Shown: positions 22,381 through 33,700 of the stretch, in pieces
Layout: the number at the start of each line of letters is the position of its first letter
Numbering within the stretch: the first letter of the stretch is position 1
DNA from: Pseudo-nitzschia pungens
Taxonomy: Eukaryota > Bacillariophyta > Bacillariophyceae > Bacillariales > Bacillariaceae
DNA length: 64,000 nt
Assembly: GCA_037355855.1 (NCBI GenBank)
Contig: CM074766.1
Location: forward strand, 1,364,001 to 1,428,000
Direction of reading: 5' to 3'
Position numbers and translations under genes: made by a program
Notes under the pieces: generated by a model
Databases searched by the model: none
What the model was told of the DNA's origin: nothing
What the model saw: the letters and a program-made list of their open reading frames with translations, nothing else

Positions 22381-23664
22381 ATGACGATGCCGTTCACGTA
22401 TTTGATGACGTCCTTCTTGTTGTCATCCACCCTCGTGGTAGCGCAGCAATATCAATCGTTCTCATGGCAGGGATGCAGCACCTTTTTGACACCAAACATG
22501 GGCGGGTGGGCTGTATACGCCGCGCGAGAATTTAAGGCCGATGAGTTGGTTGAATTGACACCCTTTTTCATTCCGCTCGAAATCCAGCAAACCCAGCATT
22601 CTGTCTTGGACAACTTTGTCTTTGGCTTCCAGCGTGAGAACAGTGCGGATGAAGGGACCAACGACGACAAAAAGAAATACAACGTCGTTTTACTGGGGAA
22701 CGGTGCTTTTTACAACCACAATGCCATTCCCAATCTAAAATACGTTCAAGTGATCGGGAGGGAAGGGGATGGCATACCCCATTTGGTAGGATTTCGAGCC
22801 ACAAGGGACATAGCAGCGGGGGAGCAGTTGTACGTATCATATGTAGATGATGCATCCCCTACGTTAGAATGGTTCGAAAACCGAGGCTTGAATTCGCAAA
22901 CAGCAACGGAAGAGGTTATCGAAGCGAACATGCTGCCCTTTTACGCGTCGAAATATTGTTCGAAGATCTATGGAGGTGTCGGTCAACCAACGTGGAGGGA
23001 TAATATTTTACCGATTTTGACTAGTCTTCACTATAACAGTGGTGGCGCAGGAACCATCCTTGAACCTTCGTCATGGATGGACTTGACAAGATTAGCACCC
23101 TTCGATGCCGGATTGAGCGATGCCCGAGCCAAGGTTCCTCTGAAGAAAGGTGACCAGATCGAAAAGAGTTTGGGTTTGGTCCTGAGCCGCAATCACGTCC
23201 GGGGGACACCACTCGGTCCAATCGCATTCTACTGGGAAAATCTGAAAATCGACCACCACCAACATCTTATCAACTTGCGGGATGATCAAAAACTAGTGCT
23301 ACAGTACCAAGGGCAGGACACAAACTGGGAATCAGTGGATCGCTTTGTAGGCTATTCCGAGATCACTGTGTTGCCGGTCTCGGGGAACATCGGTCTTGTG
23401 AGACGGGTCGGTGGCGGCCAAGACGGAGAGGAATACAATTGTAGGCTCTTGATTCGCTCCAACAAGGACCACCAAACAAATGTTGGCGTCACGTTGGAGC
23501 TCATCGCGACGAAAGATATTTCCGTGGGAGAAGTTCTCAAACTGAACATCGCACCTTCGGAGTTCGACGAAGAGTATCGACTTTTGCACGACGAAATGGA
23601 AGAATCCGGCCAACCTCACCACCCAGGCATATTTGATTCCATCATTCCAGCAGAAGAACTGTAG
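22381..23664 (+). CDS. SET-domain protein with signal peptide, downstream paralogue
   Basis: This is a single exon of 427 residues from ATG 22381, chosen because MTMPFTYLMTSFLLSSTLVVAQQ is a typical signal peptide. An in-frame ATG at 22303 would add 26 residues. SET features are GGWAVYAAREFKADELVEL, then NHNAIPN (the classical N-H-x-x-x-P-N type), then RDIAAGEQLYVSY with the catalytic-type Tyr. The C-terminal half shares KYCSKIYGGVGQPTWRDN, LAPFDAGLSDARAKV, LQYQGQDTNWESV, a block near VSGNIGLVRR and a PAEEL terminus with the gene at 16279. The pair are therefore paralogues about 5 kb apart on the same strand. SET proteins usually methylate lysines. A secretory signal is unusual for a chromatin enzyme and points to an ER, secreted or plastid-directed role. 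Substrate is unknown. Confidence 0.8.
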   Translation: MTMPFTYLMTSFLLSSTLVVAQQYQSFSWQGCSTFLTPNMGGWAVYAAREFKADELVELTPFFIPLEIQQTQHSVLDNFVFGFQRENSADEGTNDDKKKYNVVLLGNGAFYNHNAIPNLKYVQVIGREGDGIPHLVGFRATRDIAAGEQLYVSYVDDASPTLEWFENRGLNSQTATEEVIEANMLPFYASKYCSKIYGGVGQPTWRDNILPILTSLHYNSGGAGTILEPSSWMDLTRLAPFDAGLSDARAKVPLKKGDQIEKSLGLVLSRNHVRGTPLGPIAFYWENLKIDHHQHLINLRDDQKLVLQYQGQDTNWESVDRFVGYSEITVLPVSGNIGLVRRVGGGQDGEEYNCRLLIRSNKDHQTNVGVTLELIATKDISVGEVLKLNIAPSEFDEEYRLLHDEMEESGQPHHPGIFDSIIPAEEL

Positions 23665-25222
23665 AATAGTAAAATAATGTCATATTGGGATGAATTGAAA
23701 AGCAAACTGCTTATATGGAATGACAAACGTTCAATCAGGTCCATTCCATTTTACACCAGGTAGCATGCATTGCATCATGATACTTCTTCCTCGCGATCAT
23801 TTTAGCTCCAACAAGTTCAATTTCGAGAAAAAATGTTGGTGACGGTGAAGATAATGGTGCGTGCGACAGAAAAACTGGATGGAACGAATCTGGTAGTTCT
23901 TCCAAGGCTTTGATTCGATGATATCATCAAAGGTACAGGAGACGTTTTGCACAGTAAGATACAAGTAGAACCTAATCTTCGACTGACAGGTGTAATACCT
24001 TAAACTTATCTCTTGCAACATTATCATAATGTTATTACAATTACCGGTACTACATCACTATTACTCTACTTACTTAGACAAGGATACGGGAACGAATTCG
24101 GAAAGCAGTACCCCAGCGACGAAACAACTTCGTTCACAACATTCCTTTCGGTTTTTCTACAACATCAAAAATTCTCGACTGGGCATGGCCACACTGGTAA
24201 GTAACCTTACTTCGTAATTGGTAATCTTTCTTTCATTTTTCAGTAACTTGCCGTAACTTACGTGCTTTTCGGTAGATGGTGTTTAAAGTTTGGAATGTTG
24301 TTACAGTTCCTGCCCTGTAGAACCGAACGTTTGGAATATGAATGAGACGGAATGAATTGTAGGAAGCTGACACGAGATGAATCGCAGTCGAGGAAAACAT
24401 CTGGTTCTTGGTTCTTCACCTTTCGTTTACCGGAAGTGTGACGATTTTTGGAACAAACCCGAGTGATGACGTTGTTCAGAACTGAAAGGTGTGCAGTTAA
24501 GAGATAAGGAATGGAGAATAAGCAGATGGCCAGAAACAACGAAGAATACTTTATGTGGATTTTGAAAACAAATCACTTAACGATTCTTGGGAACGGTATG
24601 AAATAGTTGGGAATTTATTTATCTCGACACAATTTTCCAAAATTTTACCGAATGATGATATTACTAGTATTATTATTTTTCTTATTATTTTCATGATTTC
24701 CCTCCAGTTTGTTTGTCAGCTTTGTTTCAACTAATGGGCGGTAACTTAATTAACCAATTTGAACATGAACGTAAACATAAGGTTAAACCTTACCGTACCG
24801 GTAAACTTGGGGAAAGCTGGTATTTTGAGATGATTCGTAGTAAAATTTTCGAAATTTCAAATACTAAAAATAGTTTCCCATGATTTCCGGAAAAGCAAAC
24901 CAATTGTTTTGCAATGATGTGTCATCGGTCTCCCTCAAGCGATTTCGAGACAGATTACAACAAACAGATGCTCTACAACTTATCCCTTGCACTCAAACAG
25001 CTGCATTTCGACACCCCATTCTCAATGAAGTGATGACAAGTGTACTCCCCACCTGACATAATTCAACGTAACAGTACGAAAGCTTATGAAGCAGTTGATT
25101 TCTCAATCCTGGTTGTCCATCATTTTATTTGCAACGCCTAACGTTATCGAATGGTCAGTGCAGTAGCCGTGAAAAGAAAGGCTATTACATCAATCCTCGT
25201 TGCAGTATATTAAATTTTTACC
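23665..25222. other. Intergenic, no gene seen
   Basis: The stretch is AT-rich with no coding-like frame. A GTAACCTTAC word is at 24201-24210, and TTACCGTACCGGTAAAC lies near 24790. Confidence 0.55.
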
Positions 25223-27591
25223 ATGAAAGGTAATCAAGGACTCGAGGCCTTGGCCGCACTATGTGGTGGTAGACCTAAAGCTGTTGACGCGCCAGCATCA
25301 ACGCCTGGTGCTGCCACTCTTCCTATGGTAACGACGAACGCAAACCCAACTGTACAAACAACAGGTATGCCTCCCGCTGATACTGCAGCTGTAGCGAAGG
25401 ACTCGTCTTTGGAAGCTACTACGAACGCGGGAGCTTCAAACTATTTATACATTCAACAAGCGAACGAGCGCGGTTCCGAGTCTACGAATAATACTGGTGC
25501 CACTGCTCAGCAGCATTCTTCTGCTACCCCACCGCCGGTCACCTCAGTTCCGAATCCAATGGCTGCAATGAATTTAACGCAGCAACAACTCTCTCAAGCC
25601 ATCTTCGCGGCTGCTAATTCTCAAGGTGGTAGGATGGACCCTGTTCTTGCACAATCTTTGCTATTTTCAACGGCTTTAAGAGGCTCCGCCGCTGGCTCAG
25701 ACTCGGTCGCCTCATCATCAGCGGCGGGGCCCGTACCCTCCACGAACAACAACAATGCTCTTGCAAACACAATGCAGCAACTTATGATTCAACAGTATCT
25801 ACAAGCTCAATCAAATGTTCAGCAACAGCAAGCACAACAACAGGCACAAGCGCAGGCGGCAGCTGCCGTTGCTGCGGCAGCGAACGGCAGTCATGCTCAT
25901 GCGGCTTTGTTTGCCATGAACCTGGCCGCGGGGAAAGGCCAACATCAACATCTTCTTCCAAACATCGCACCCACACCTTCTGCAGCAAGTACTACAACTA
26001 CTGGTAAGTTAAAAAGTTCGATAAAGTGCGTACGTGTACAGCTATGATGGTTTGTGTAGTTTGTGTGATGCTGGGTTGTTGTTTCATGACCGATGAGTTG
26101 AACGTGCTTCAGTTGCTAGATTGAGGGTCACTGTACGGAAGATTTTTGTATTCATGCCGGTTTGTTAGCGCTTTAAACAACATACCGGTACTGGCACGGG
26201 TACAGCTTAGAAAGTACCGGAAAATCGCGTTGTCGAAAGTCAAGCAGATTAGGTTGCATCTGCTGACAATGATGACGCAATTTTTTAGAGACTTTGGATT
26301 GGTTTGTTTTTCTGACTCAAGTTTTCTCCGTTCTTCTTTATCCACGTTTGAAAATTTTCGAGAAGGCTCTACAGATGGCCATCGTTCGAATCAGAATTTA
26401 GCTCCCAACGCCCAACAACAAGCCCAAGCTCTCTTTCAACAAGCAGCACAACAACAAGCCAACCAAATCCAACAAAACCAAGTGATCCACCAACAGCATT
26501 ATCAATATGGTGCGGGTGGTGCTGGTGCTGGTGGGAATGCAAACCCGAGTCTGCCTTCAATGATGAAAGCAGCAGCTGCTGGAGGGCGTATTTTACCTTC
26601 GGTGGTGAGCACGAACGTCGAAAACATAGGAGTCGGGAACAAGGACATGACGAAAAGCGCGGCAGACACCGAGATAGACCTGGGATACAAAAAACAACAA
26701 AAGCGTGCTGCCAATAGACGATCGGCCCAACTTAGCCGCAAGCGGAAGAAACAATTCATCGAAGAACTGAAGGAAGAAAATGACGAGCTCCGACGCAAGG
26801 AACAAATATTGCGAGCGATTCCGGACCTAATCGTTGTTTTCGACTCTTCCGGACGACTTGGATTTGTCAGCGAAAGCGTGGGGCGTTTCTTTGACATGCC
26901 ACCCGAAAGGTTGGAGGGGACCTCGTTTTGGGAATTGATCTGTCAAGATTCGGTTCGCCTGCTCAAGGCAGCCTTTATGGACGCTTTGGCCGCCCGGGAA
27001 GCAGATTCCGATACGGCAGTCTTGGGATCTGGTGTGTGGGAGCTTCGCCTCAAAAAGAAAGATTCGCAGTATATGCTCGTAACACTCAACGGGGTAGTGC
27101 ACTTCAAGGGCGATGCCCCGGAGTGTGTTTGCTGTATTCGCCCTCTGGGAGATGAGGAGCAGAAACAAAAGCAACATCAAGAGCAACAGGGGCAGCTCGC
27201 TTCGTCGAATCAGCAAGTAAAGGGTATCGGAAGTGTTGCTAATGACAATAGAGATGGTGGTGATGCCGCCATCAGTAAAGCAATGAATCGTGCCGTCTCA
27301 TGCAGTGATGGCGATGCATCTCGAACTTCTGATGGAAGCAATGGTACCCAACAGAGCGTATTGAACAGCCGTCTTGTCCACGCGCACGCGCATGGGCTTT
27401 CGATGTCGTCCTCGACACAAGACGAAGCAGCAAACACGAAATTCCGAAGAGTGATGGCCAGAGCAGACGACGCGGGTAACAGCAGCAGCAACAACAATGA
27501 CACCAATAAAAACAACGATTTAGAAGCTGACGGTACAAACAACAGTATTCGAATCAGCGACGGTGATAGCAGTTCTGGATTTAGTGACTAG
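25223..27591 (+). CDS. bZIP-PAS transcription factor, two exons
   Basis: Exon 1 is 25223-26003 and exon 2 is 26375-27591. The 371-base intron has GTAAGT...ACAG ends and phase 1, giving 665 residues. Residues 1-360 are Ala/Gln/Asn-rich and low complexity, resembling an activation domain. The basic region KRAANRRSAQLSRKRKK (about 368-385) contains the N-x7-R signature of bZIP DNA-binding domains and leads directly into a short zipper (FIEELKEENDELRRKEQIL). A PAS domain follows at about 408-515 (PDLIVVFDSSGRLGFVSESV, then GTSFWELI and a C-terminal core strand set). The Cys-containing motif of LOV domains (GRNCRFLQ type) is absent, so this is a bZIP-PAS protein and not an aureochrome photoreceptor. 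A Ser/Asn-rich tail ends the protein. It is expected to be nuclear and to bind DNA as a dimer. The PAS ligand is unknown. Confidence 0.88.
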
Positions 27592-28487
27592 TCCGGTGGA
27601 GATGCCGCAAAAGAAAGCAACGTAGAAGAATCGAAATCAGACGAGAACCCAACGTGAACCGTGGGGGGTTTAAGGTTTATCCAAAGCAGCAGGATAGTTT
27701 CATAAAGAAGCATACGTCAAACACTGACAAGAAGAAAAGCGGCACCCTGCGCATTCGAGCTAAATCAATCGCGGCACATCCCCTCAATAGAATACATTTA
27801 TGAGCAGTCGCATCGCGTGGTAATTAGCCATTGCAACGGTTTTCTCAACAATGAACAAACGAGTATAATGTCACATAATAGTTGAAAGTTCTACTTGCAT
27901 TGGTCTTTGTCGGAATTTTTTAATGAGTGAGACATTATTCGAACACTGCTGAATTCCTACCAGAATGGAAACCGTTCCGTGCCCAACAACATTTCCCACA
28001 AAAAGGATCTTAAGCACTGTACAGTTTTTTGTCAAAAAAATTTAAAAGATGCTTTGTGGTGAAGTTCATTTAAGCCTTACCGTACGTTCTAGCAATCGAA
28101 ACCGATATTACTCGAGCGGATATTTTTCATGTTCTCTAAGAAGTATTTCTTTTAAGACAAGAAACGATTTTACAAAAAATAATACTCGTAATAGTACACC
28201 TGTACAATCATTCACAACATTCTTATTTCTAATCAAAACTACGTTGGGAACTAAATGTGTCAGCTGTTCTAATTCCGGAGAAATAATTGGGGAAGCTGAT
28301 CACTGATGTACTTCGTAGTCTAGAACTTTACCCCCCTCGAATCATTGGAGATACAGTCCGACACGTAAGCGTACCGTACTAGGATGTGTACAGCAAGCTA
28401 TTATTCCCTCCATGCTTCTCATTTCTGTTCTAAAATTGGCAAAGACAACCATACTCGTAACTATTCGTAGTTTCCATTCATCGAATA
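27592..28487. other. Intergenic, no gene seen
   Basis: This spacer between the bZIP-PAS gene and the NmrA-like gene is AT-rich with no coding-like frame. A TTACCGTACG word is near 28078 and CGTACCGTACTAGG is near 28370. Confidence 0.5.
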
Positions 28488-29543
28488 ATGATAGCACAAA
28501 CCCCTTTCTTCTTCGTACTTATTCTTTATGGTCTTGGAGCATTTCAGCAATGCTCTGCACTGGCCTCACCTTCTCCAGGTCCGATTCTCGTCGTCGGTGC
28601 CAGTGGGGGGACGGGTCTGCGAGCCCTCCAGGGTCTACTCAATGCGGGGTACGCACCATCAAACATCCGCGTCCTTTCACGAAACGTGGAAAAACCGCTA
28701 ATGGTAGAACTGCGTGACTGCATGGGATTTTCCACCGTTCAGGCGGATCTCGATTGCAAGGATGACAACGATTTGTCGCGGTTGGAGACTGCCCTGCGCG
28801 GGTGCGTCGGAATCTACATTCATTCGACCTCTAGCGACACCAAGAAACTTGACACGGGAGAGGAGGATCGGGCCAAGAACCTAGTGAAAGCGATCGCCAG
28901 ATCAAATAGCGATATTCGCCACGTGGTGTACAACTCTGCCGCCGCCGAAACCGGCCACGGTGTGGTTCGAATTGCTCAGAAACACGCGGTGGAACGCTTG
29001 TTCTAATCCGAGGAGTGTCCGGACACGGTACGGTTTACAAGCCTGAGGGCGTTTTTGTTCATGGAAGAGTTGTGGAAGGACTACACCCGACCCGGAATAT
29101 TGAAGGGAAAGTTTTCGTTTTCGGTGCCGTCTGATCGGAAACTGTATCTGACCTCGGTAAAGGATATGGGACATGTTGCCGGGACCTGCCTACTTTCGCC
29201 TTGGCTCGAAAAGAACGGGAGGTGTCGAAAACTGAACATAGCGGGCGATGTTCTGTCGGTGGCCGAAATGTCCACGGCATTTGCCAAAGCACAGGGCTCA
29301 TCGTGCGTTCATTCGAAGAATCGATTCCTGGAGATCTTTGCCCGACTATTCTTCCGGGATTTGTATCAGCAGATGAAGTTCTTTAAGACAACCACGGAGA
29401 AGACCAACATAGATGAGTTGAAGAAACAGTTTCCTGGAGCTTTGTCGTCGTTTGAAACATTTTTGGAAGAAACTCAGTGGGGAAATCCCGAGCTTTCGTA
29501 CGAAGATTTGTCTCGTCGCAGCATAGTAGTGGGTAAGATCTGA
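28488..29543 (+). CDS. NmrA-like NAD(P)-binding protein interrupted by an in-frame stop
   Basis: The frame from ATG 28488 encodes a signal-peptide-like start (PFFFVLILYGLGAFQQCSA), then a Rossmann nucleotide-binding motif ILVVGASGGTG and the order typical of NmrA/atypical short-chain dehydrogenases (VRVLSRN, a run to GIYIHSTSS, then IRHVVYNSAAAE). A TAA at 29004-29006 interrupts after KHAVERLF. The same frame carries on without another stop to 29543 and keeps family character (TVRFTSLRAFLFMEELWKDY, the counterpart of the ILRP.FFMEN block, then GDVLSVAEMSTAFAKAQG). Full length would be about 351 residues. NmrA-like proteins act as redox sensors or reductases. The stop may be a real lesion, a sequence error or a missed splice event. 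Confidence 0.65.
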
Positions 29544-30744
29544 GATTGACAAATAGAGAAAAACAAGCTGAAAGGGGAAGATTTTTCCCTACTACTTCTC
29601 ACGTCGGCAATACTTTGTATCTCTCGACGGATTTGATCTAGTCCTACTAGCTATTACGAAGCACAGTACTAGTTCACAAAGAGAAGACAAGAGAGTATAT
29701 GATCATCACCAGCACAATATTTTAAGTTCAAGGAAGAACTTCTTGTATACGTTACTAGAGTCACCGAGGGAGAAGAACTCCTGTGCTATTGCTCTTCAAT
29801 CGAAAGTTTCATGATAGACTGTCGTTTCTTGGCTTGAGATATACCTGCTAGGTTGTAGGAGCAGTAGTAGTAACCTTACTTCGGTTGCGATCCCTTTGTT
29901 AGCTGAGATTCCTGCTTTCTTGAAAAGTTGAGATTGTGACAGTGAGGACTGCTCATCTTGCTTCGTGAGACTGACGGACTCGGTGAGACTTTTTCATTCC
30001 GTCTTGGGGGCCGTCAGGAGGAGATTAGTTACGACAGGGGTCATAATAATAAAGCTTGGTTACGAAAGGTTCATAATTTTTGGGAAAACCTTACCATTGG
30101 CTGACCATTGGTAAGGTTATCTAAGGCTTAAGATTTGACCTTTAGATCAAACATGTAGGAACAGGACCGTGTATCGTACGGTAGGTACCGTACGTTCTTA
30201 CAGGTACGAACTTACTTCGTATTCTTGCAGTCGAACATGATCTGAGATCATAACTCGTAAGGTTACCGGTACTACTGTAGTCGCACGTAACCTTACTCGT
30301 ACGTACACGTGCCGGTACTCGTACTGCATCTATTTTTTGGGACTTGAATTTTTTTCGAATTTGGAAAGCGTTTATGATTTATGATGGTCATCAATCACCA
30401 ATCACCTGCCGAGTAAAACTACCGGCAGCGATACGTGTATTGGATGTCAGACGAATCAATCGATCATCGATTGGCATCATCTCGATTATACGTTTCGAAA
30501 AATACTGTGAAGATGATTCCTACATTCCTTAGGTATACCCTTCAAACCTTGATTTTAGAACCATTGGAGGAAAGACATACAGCACTGCCAATAGCCTATT
30601 TCCAACCTCAATTTTTGGATCGTTGCAGTGAACAAGGCCGTGTTAAGAATGCATCCGATTTCGGCCCGGTGGTGAACAGTGAAGACGCGAAAGTCAAGTT
30701 GGTCCATGTATGAATTCACCACCCATCTCCAATCGAACTGTAGG
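29544..30744. other. Intergenic, rich in GTAACCTTAC-type words
   Basis: No gene is visible. Exact copies of GTAACCTTAC or its complement occur at 29870, 30257 and 30287, with related TACCGTACG and TACCGGTA words at 30170-30310. The stretch includes the promoter and 5' leader of the helicase-topoisomerase gene. Confidence 0.55.
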
Positions 30745-33700
30745 ATGAGATACACGTGTGTTTCACCTTGTCTTTCCACTTTACGAGGTGTTACAGCACT
30801 CATTTTTGTTGTTGGAACCATGCTTTTGAGGAATTGCGTTGTTCAGGGATTTCGTCTGCCACAAAAAGTTGCCGCGGTCACGAGATCCTCGGGCGGAAGA
30901 ATAGCCACGAGGTCACCATTATTTACCGGAAGACCGTTTCATTCGCCGTTGTTGTCGATCGATTCCTTTCGAAGACTAGGCGTCGCTTCGACGAGGTATC
31001 CCCGACAATGTCGTTCCTTGAATTCCCTTTTCAATGCTAGGCGGTCTATGTCGACCTCGTCTCCGACACCAACACTACCAACGGTAGAGGTATCTCCCGC
31101 TGACCATGGAACGACTGCATTGACAAACTTCGATCCCGGTCAAAACTCGGGGTTGGACGAGCGGCTGGTTCGGAAATTGCAGCGAACCATTGGCAAACAT
31201 GCTGCCCCAACACCCATCCAAGCCCACGCCATTCCCTTGCTCCTCAACGGCTACGACGTCATGGCATCGTCTCCCACTGGCAGCGGGAAGTCGATAATGT
31301 TTGGCTTGCCGTTGTTGCAACGACTTCTTCTCTCGCAGGAATCCAGTATCGGACCTGTTCGGTCGACTAAGAATGGTGGCATCGGAGCCCCCGCAGCACT
31401 CGTCATTTCTCCCACGAGAGAACTAGCAGCGCAAACCGCCAGTGTCCTGAAATCCTTTGTAGCTGGCCGTGGGAATAGCGGCAGCGGTGGCAGCAACGAT
31501 TCGGAACGGGCCTTGCTCAACGTGTGCTTGGCAACGGGTGGATCGGATTTGCGAAACCAACGGCAACAACTGTCGTCGTGTGATGTATTAGTAGGAACTC
31601 CAGGTCGAATTTTACAGTTCGCCGACGAACGGAAATTGTCCTTGGGGTCGGTGGAATATCTTGTGGTCGACGAAGCCGATAGGTTGTTGGACATGGGATT
31701 CGAGCCGCAACTCACACGGATTGCCCGATCCTTACAGCAAGGTCGCCGGAACCGAAACGTTGGAGACCAGCAAAGTGTGTTGTGTTCGGCAACTTTTCCA
31801 CCGGGAGTTCAGCGTTTGGCGGCAGACTTTTTGAACCCAGATTATTACTTTGTGAGCGTTGGCAGGGTCGGATCGACCCACTCAAACATCCGACAGCGAT
31901 TTGAATGGGTAAACACTTTCTTCGGGAATAACTCCAATCGAAACGGGAATAACAATCGTCGGAACTTTGATCCAAAAGAAGATGCCGTGGTGAGAAACGT
32001 CGAACAATTCTGGGAGCAGACTGCAGCAGCCAAAAATCCACAACGAAAAAGACAGTCTAATGTTATTGTATTCACCAACACGAAGGATGGAGCGGAACAG
32101 TACGGCAAAGCTTTAACCAAATTACGACAGAGGCAAAATCACAACGAATCATATCCTGGTACGGTTCGTGTAATTCACGGAGATAAGTAAGTGTACAATA
32201 AATCACACAACATCATGAAGAGGTGGCTTTATTGGATGACCGACCAGATTGGTCTTCATTAGTATGTTTTTATTCCACAATGGTAATCTTGTCGGACTCT
32301 AATCTATTTTCGTATCCTTTCGTTTTCCCAGACCTCAATCGGAACGAAACCGCGTAATTGCCGAGTTCAAGTCTGGCAAAGCAACAACGTTAGTTGCTAC
32401 GGACGTAGCCGCCAGAGGATTGGATATTTCAACAATTGGTCTCGTCGTGCAGGCAGATGCACCTAAGAATATCGATACGTACACGCACAGAGTTGGACGA
32501 ACAGGTCGGGCCGGTGCTCGCGGTGAGGCGGTCACATTATTGGACGCAAAGAGTGGCCTCGGGATTGCAGCCGGTCTCATCGATCTGCTTCACGGTGCGG
32601 ATCAGAGCAATTCTATTCCCTCCTGGCTTTATGGAATGTCCTACATATCAAATGCCCGCGCTTTAGAGGAAGAGCTCGCCATACAGGCGGGAACGCTTAC
32701 AACGGACGCAGCGACAATTAGTGGCAGCGGCAAGGGAGAAAATGCCGCGGTAATCAATGAGGAATTCACAGGACAGGATTTCCGTCGAACAGCAATGGAA
32801 GGCTCTTATGGTGCTGGGAGAGACACATCGTACCGATCATTTGACGAACAGGCGTATAACACTGACAGTGTAATTGCTCCAGCAGCACAAATCAACGAAA
32901 CCCTGCCATCCATCGAGACCAATAATCAGGATGGCGGTGAAAAAGATGGCGGCAAAATTGACTTACCGAATGCAAACGAAAGTACAATGGCAAAATTGTT
33001 TCAGAGACAACGTCCTACCCAGCAGCTCATCCGAGTCGTCGGAGAGATCAATGGCTCTGCCGAGATCGGGGACGTGCCCGATAAGGTAGTCATTGATTCT
33101 CTTGCAAAGAAAGGGAGAGGAAATCAAAAACTTAGGTTTGAATACCTGGGAATGTTTCCATTCAATGCTGTGTATCCCTTTCTAATGTCCAATTCGTCCA
33201 CAACGAACGAAATTAATAAAGATGGAAAGCGAATGCCGACGATTCTGATGGTGGCGGAGAAACCATCTATAGCAAAGACATTGGCCGAGGCTCTAAGCGA
33301 TCGTCGGGGTCCAAGACAGCGCAGGGGTATATCACGGGCCTTGCCGGTATATGAATTTGTTTCCGATTCTTTCCAGCCTGTAAATAAGCATAATGGTGCG
33401 AATACAAAATGCCTCATCACAGTGACCTCCGTCGTTGGGCATGTTTTTTCCTTGGGATTTGATACAAAAAACCAGACCGAACGCAATGATCCACGAGACT
33501 TCTTTCACTTACCAGTCGTGAAACAGGAGGAGGGTACATCCTCTAAGCTCCGAGTAATTGACCATTTACGTGCCCTAGCCGGGGAGAGTGATCATCTTGT
33601 TTTATGGTTGGATTGCGACCCCGAAGGAGAGAATATTGCACATGAGGTCATGGCGATCACTCGTCAGGCAATATACAGCAAAGTTGGCGCATCTAACAAT

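Noticed and set aside
25223..27591. Calling the bZIP-PAS protein an aureochrome
   Set aside because: The flavin-binding Cys motif of LOV domains is missing.
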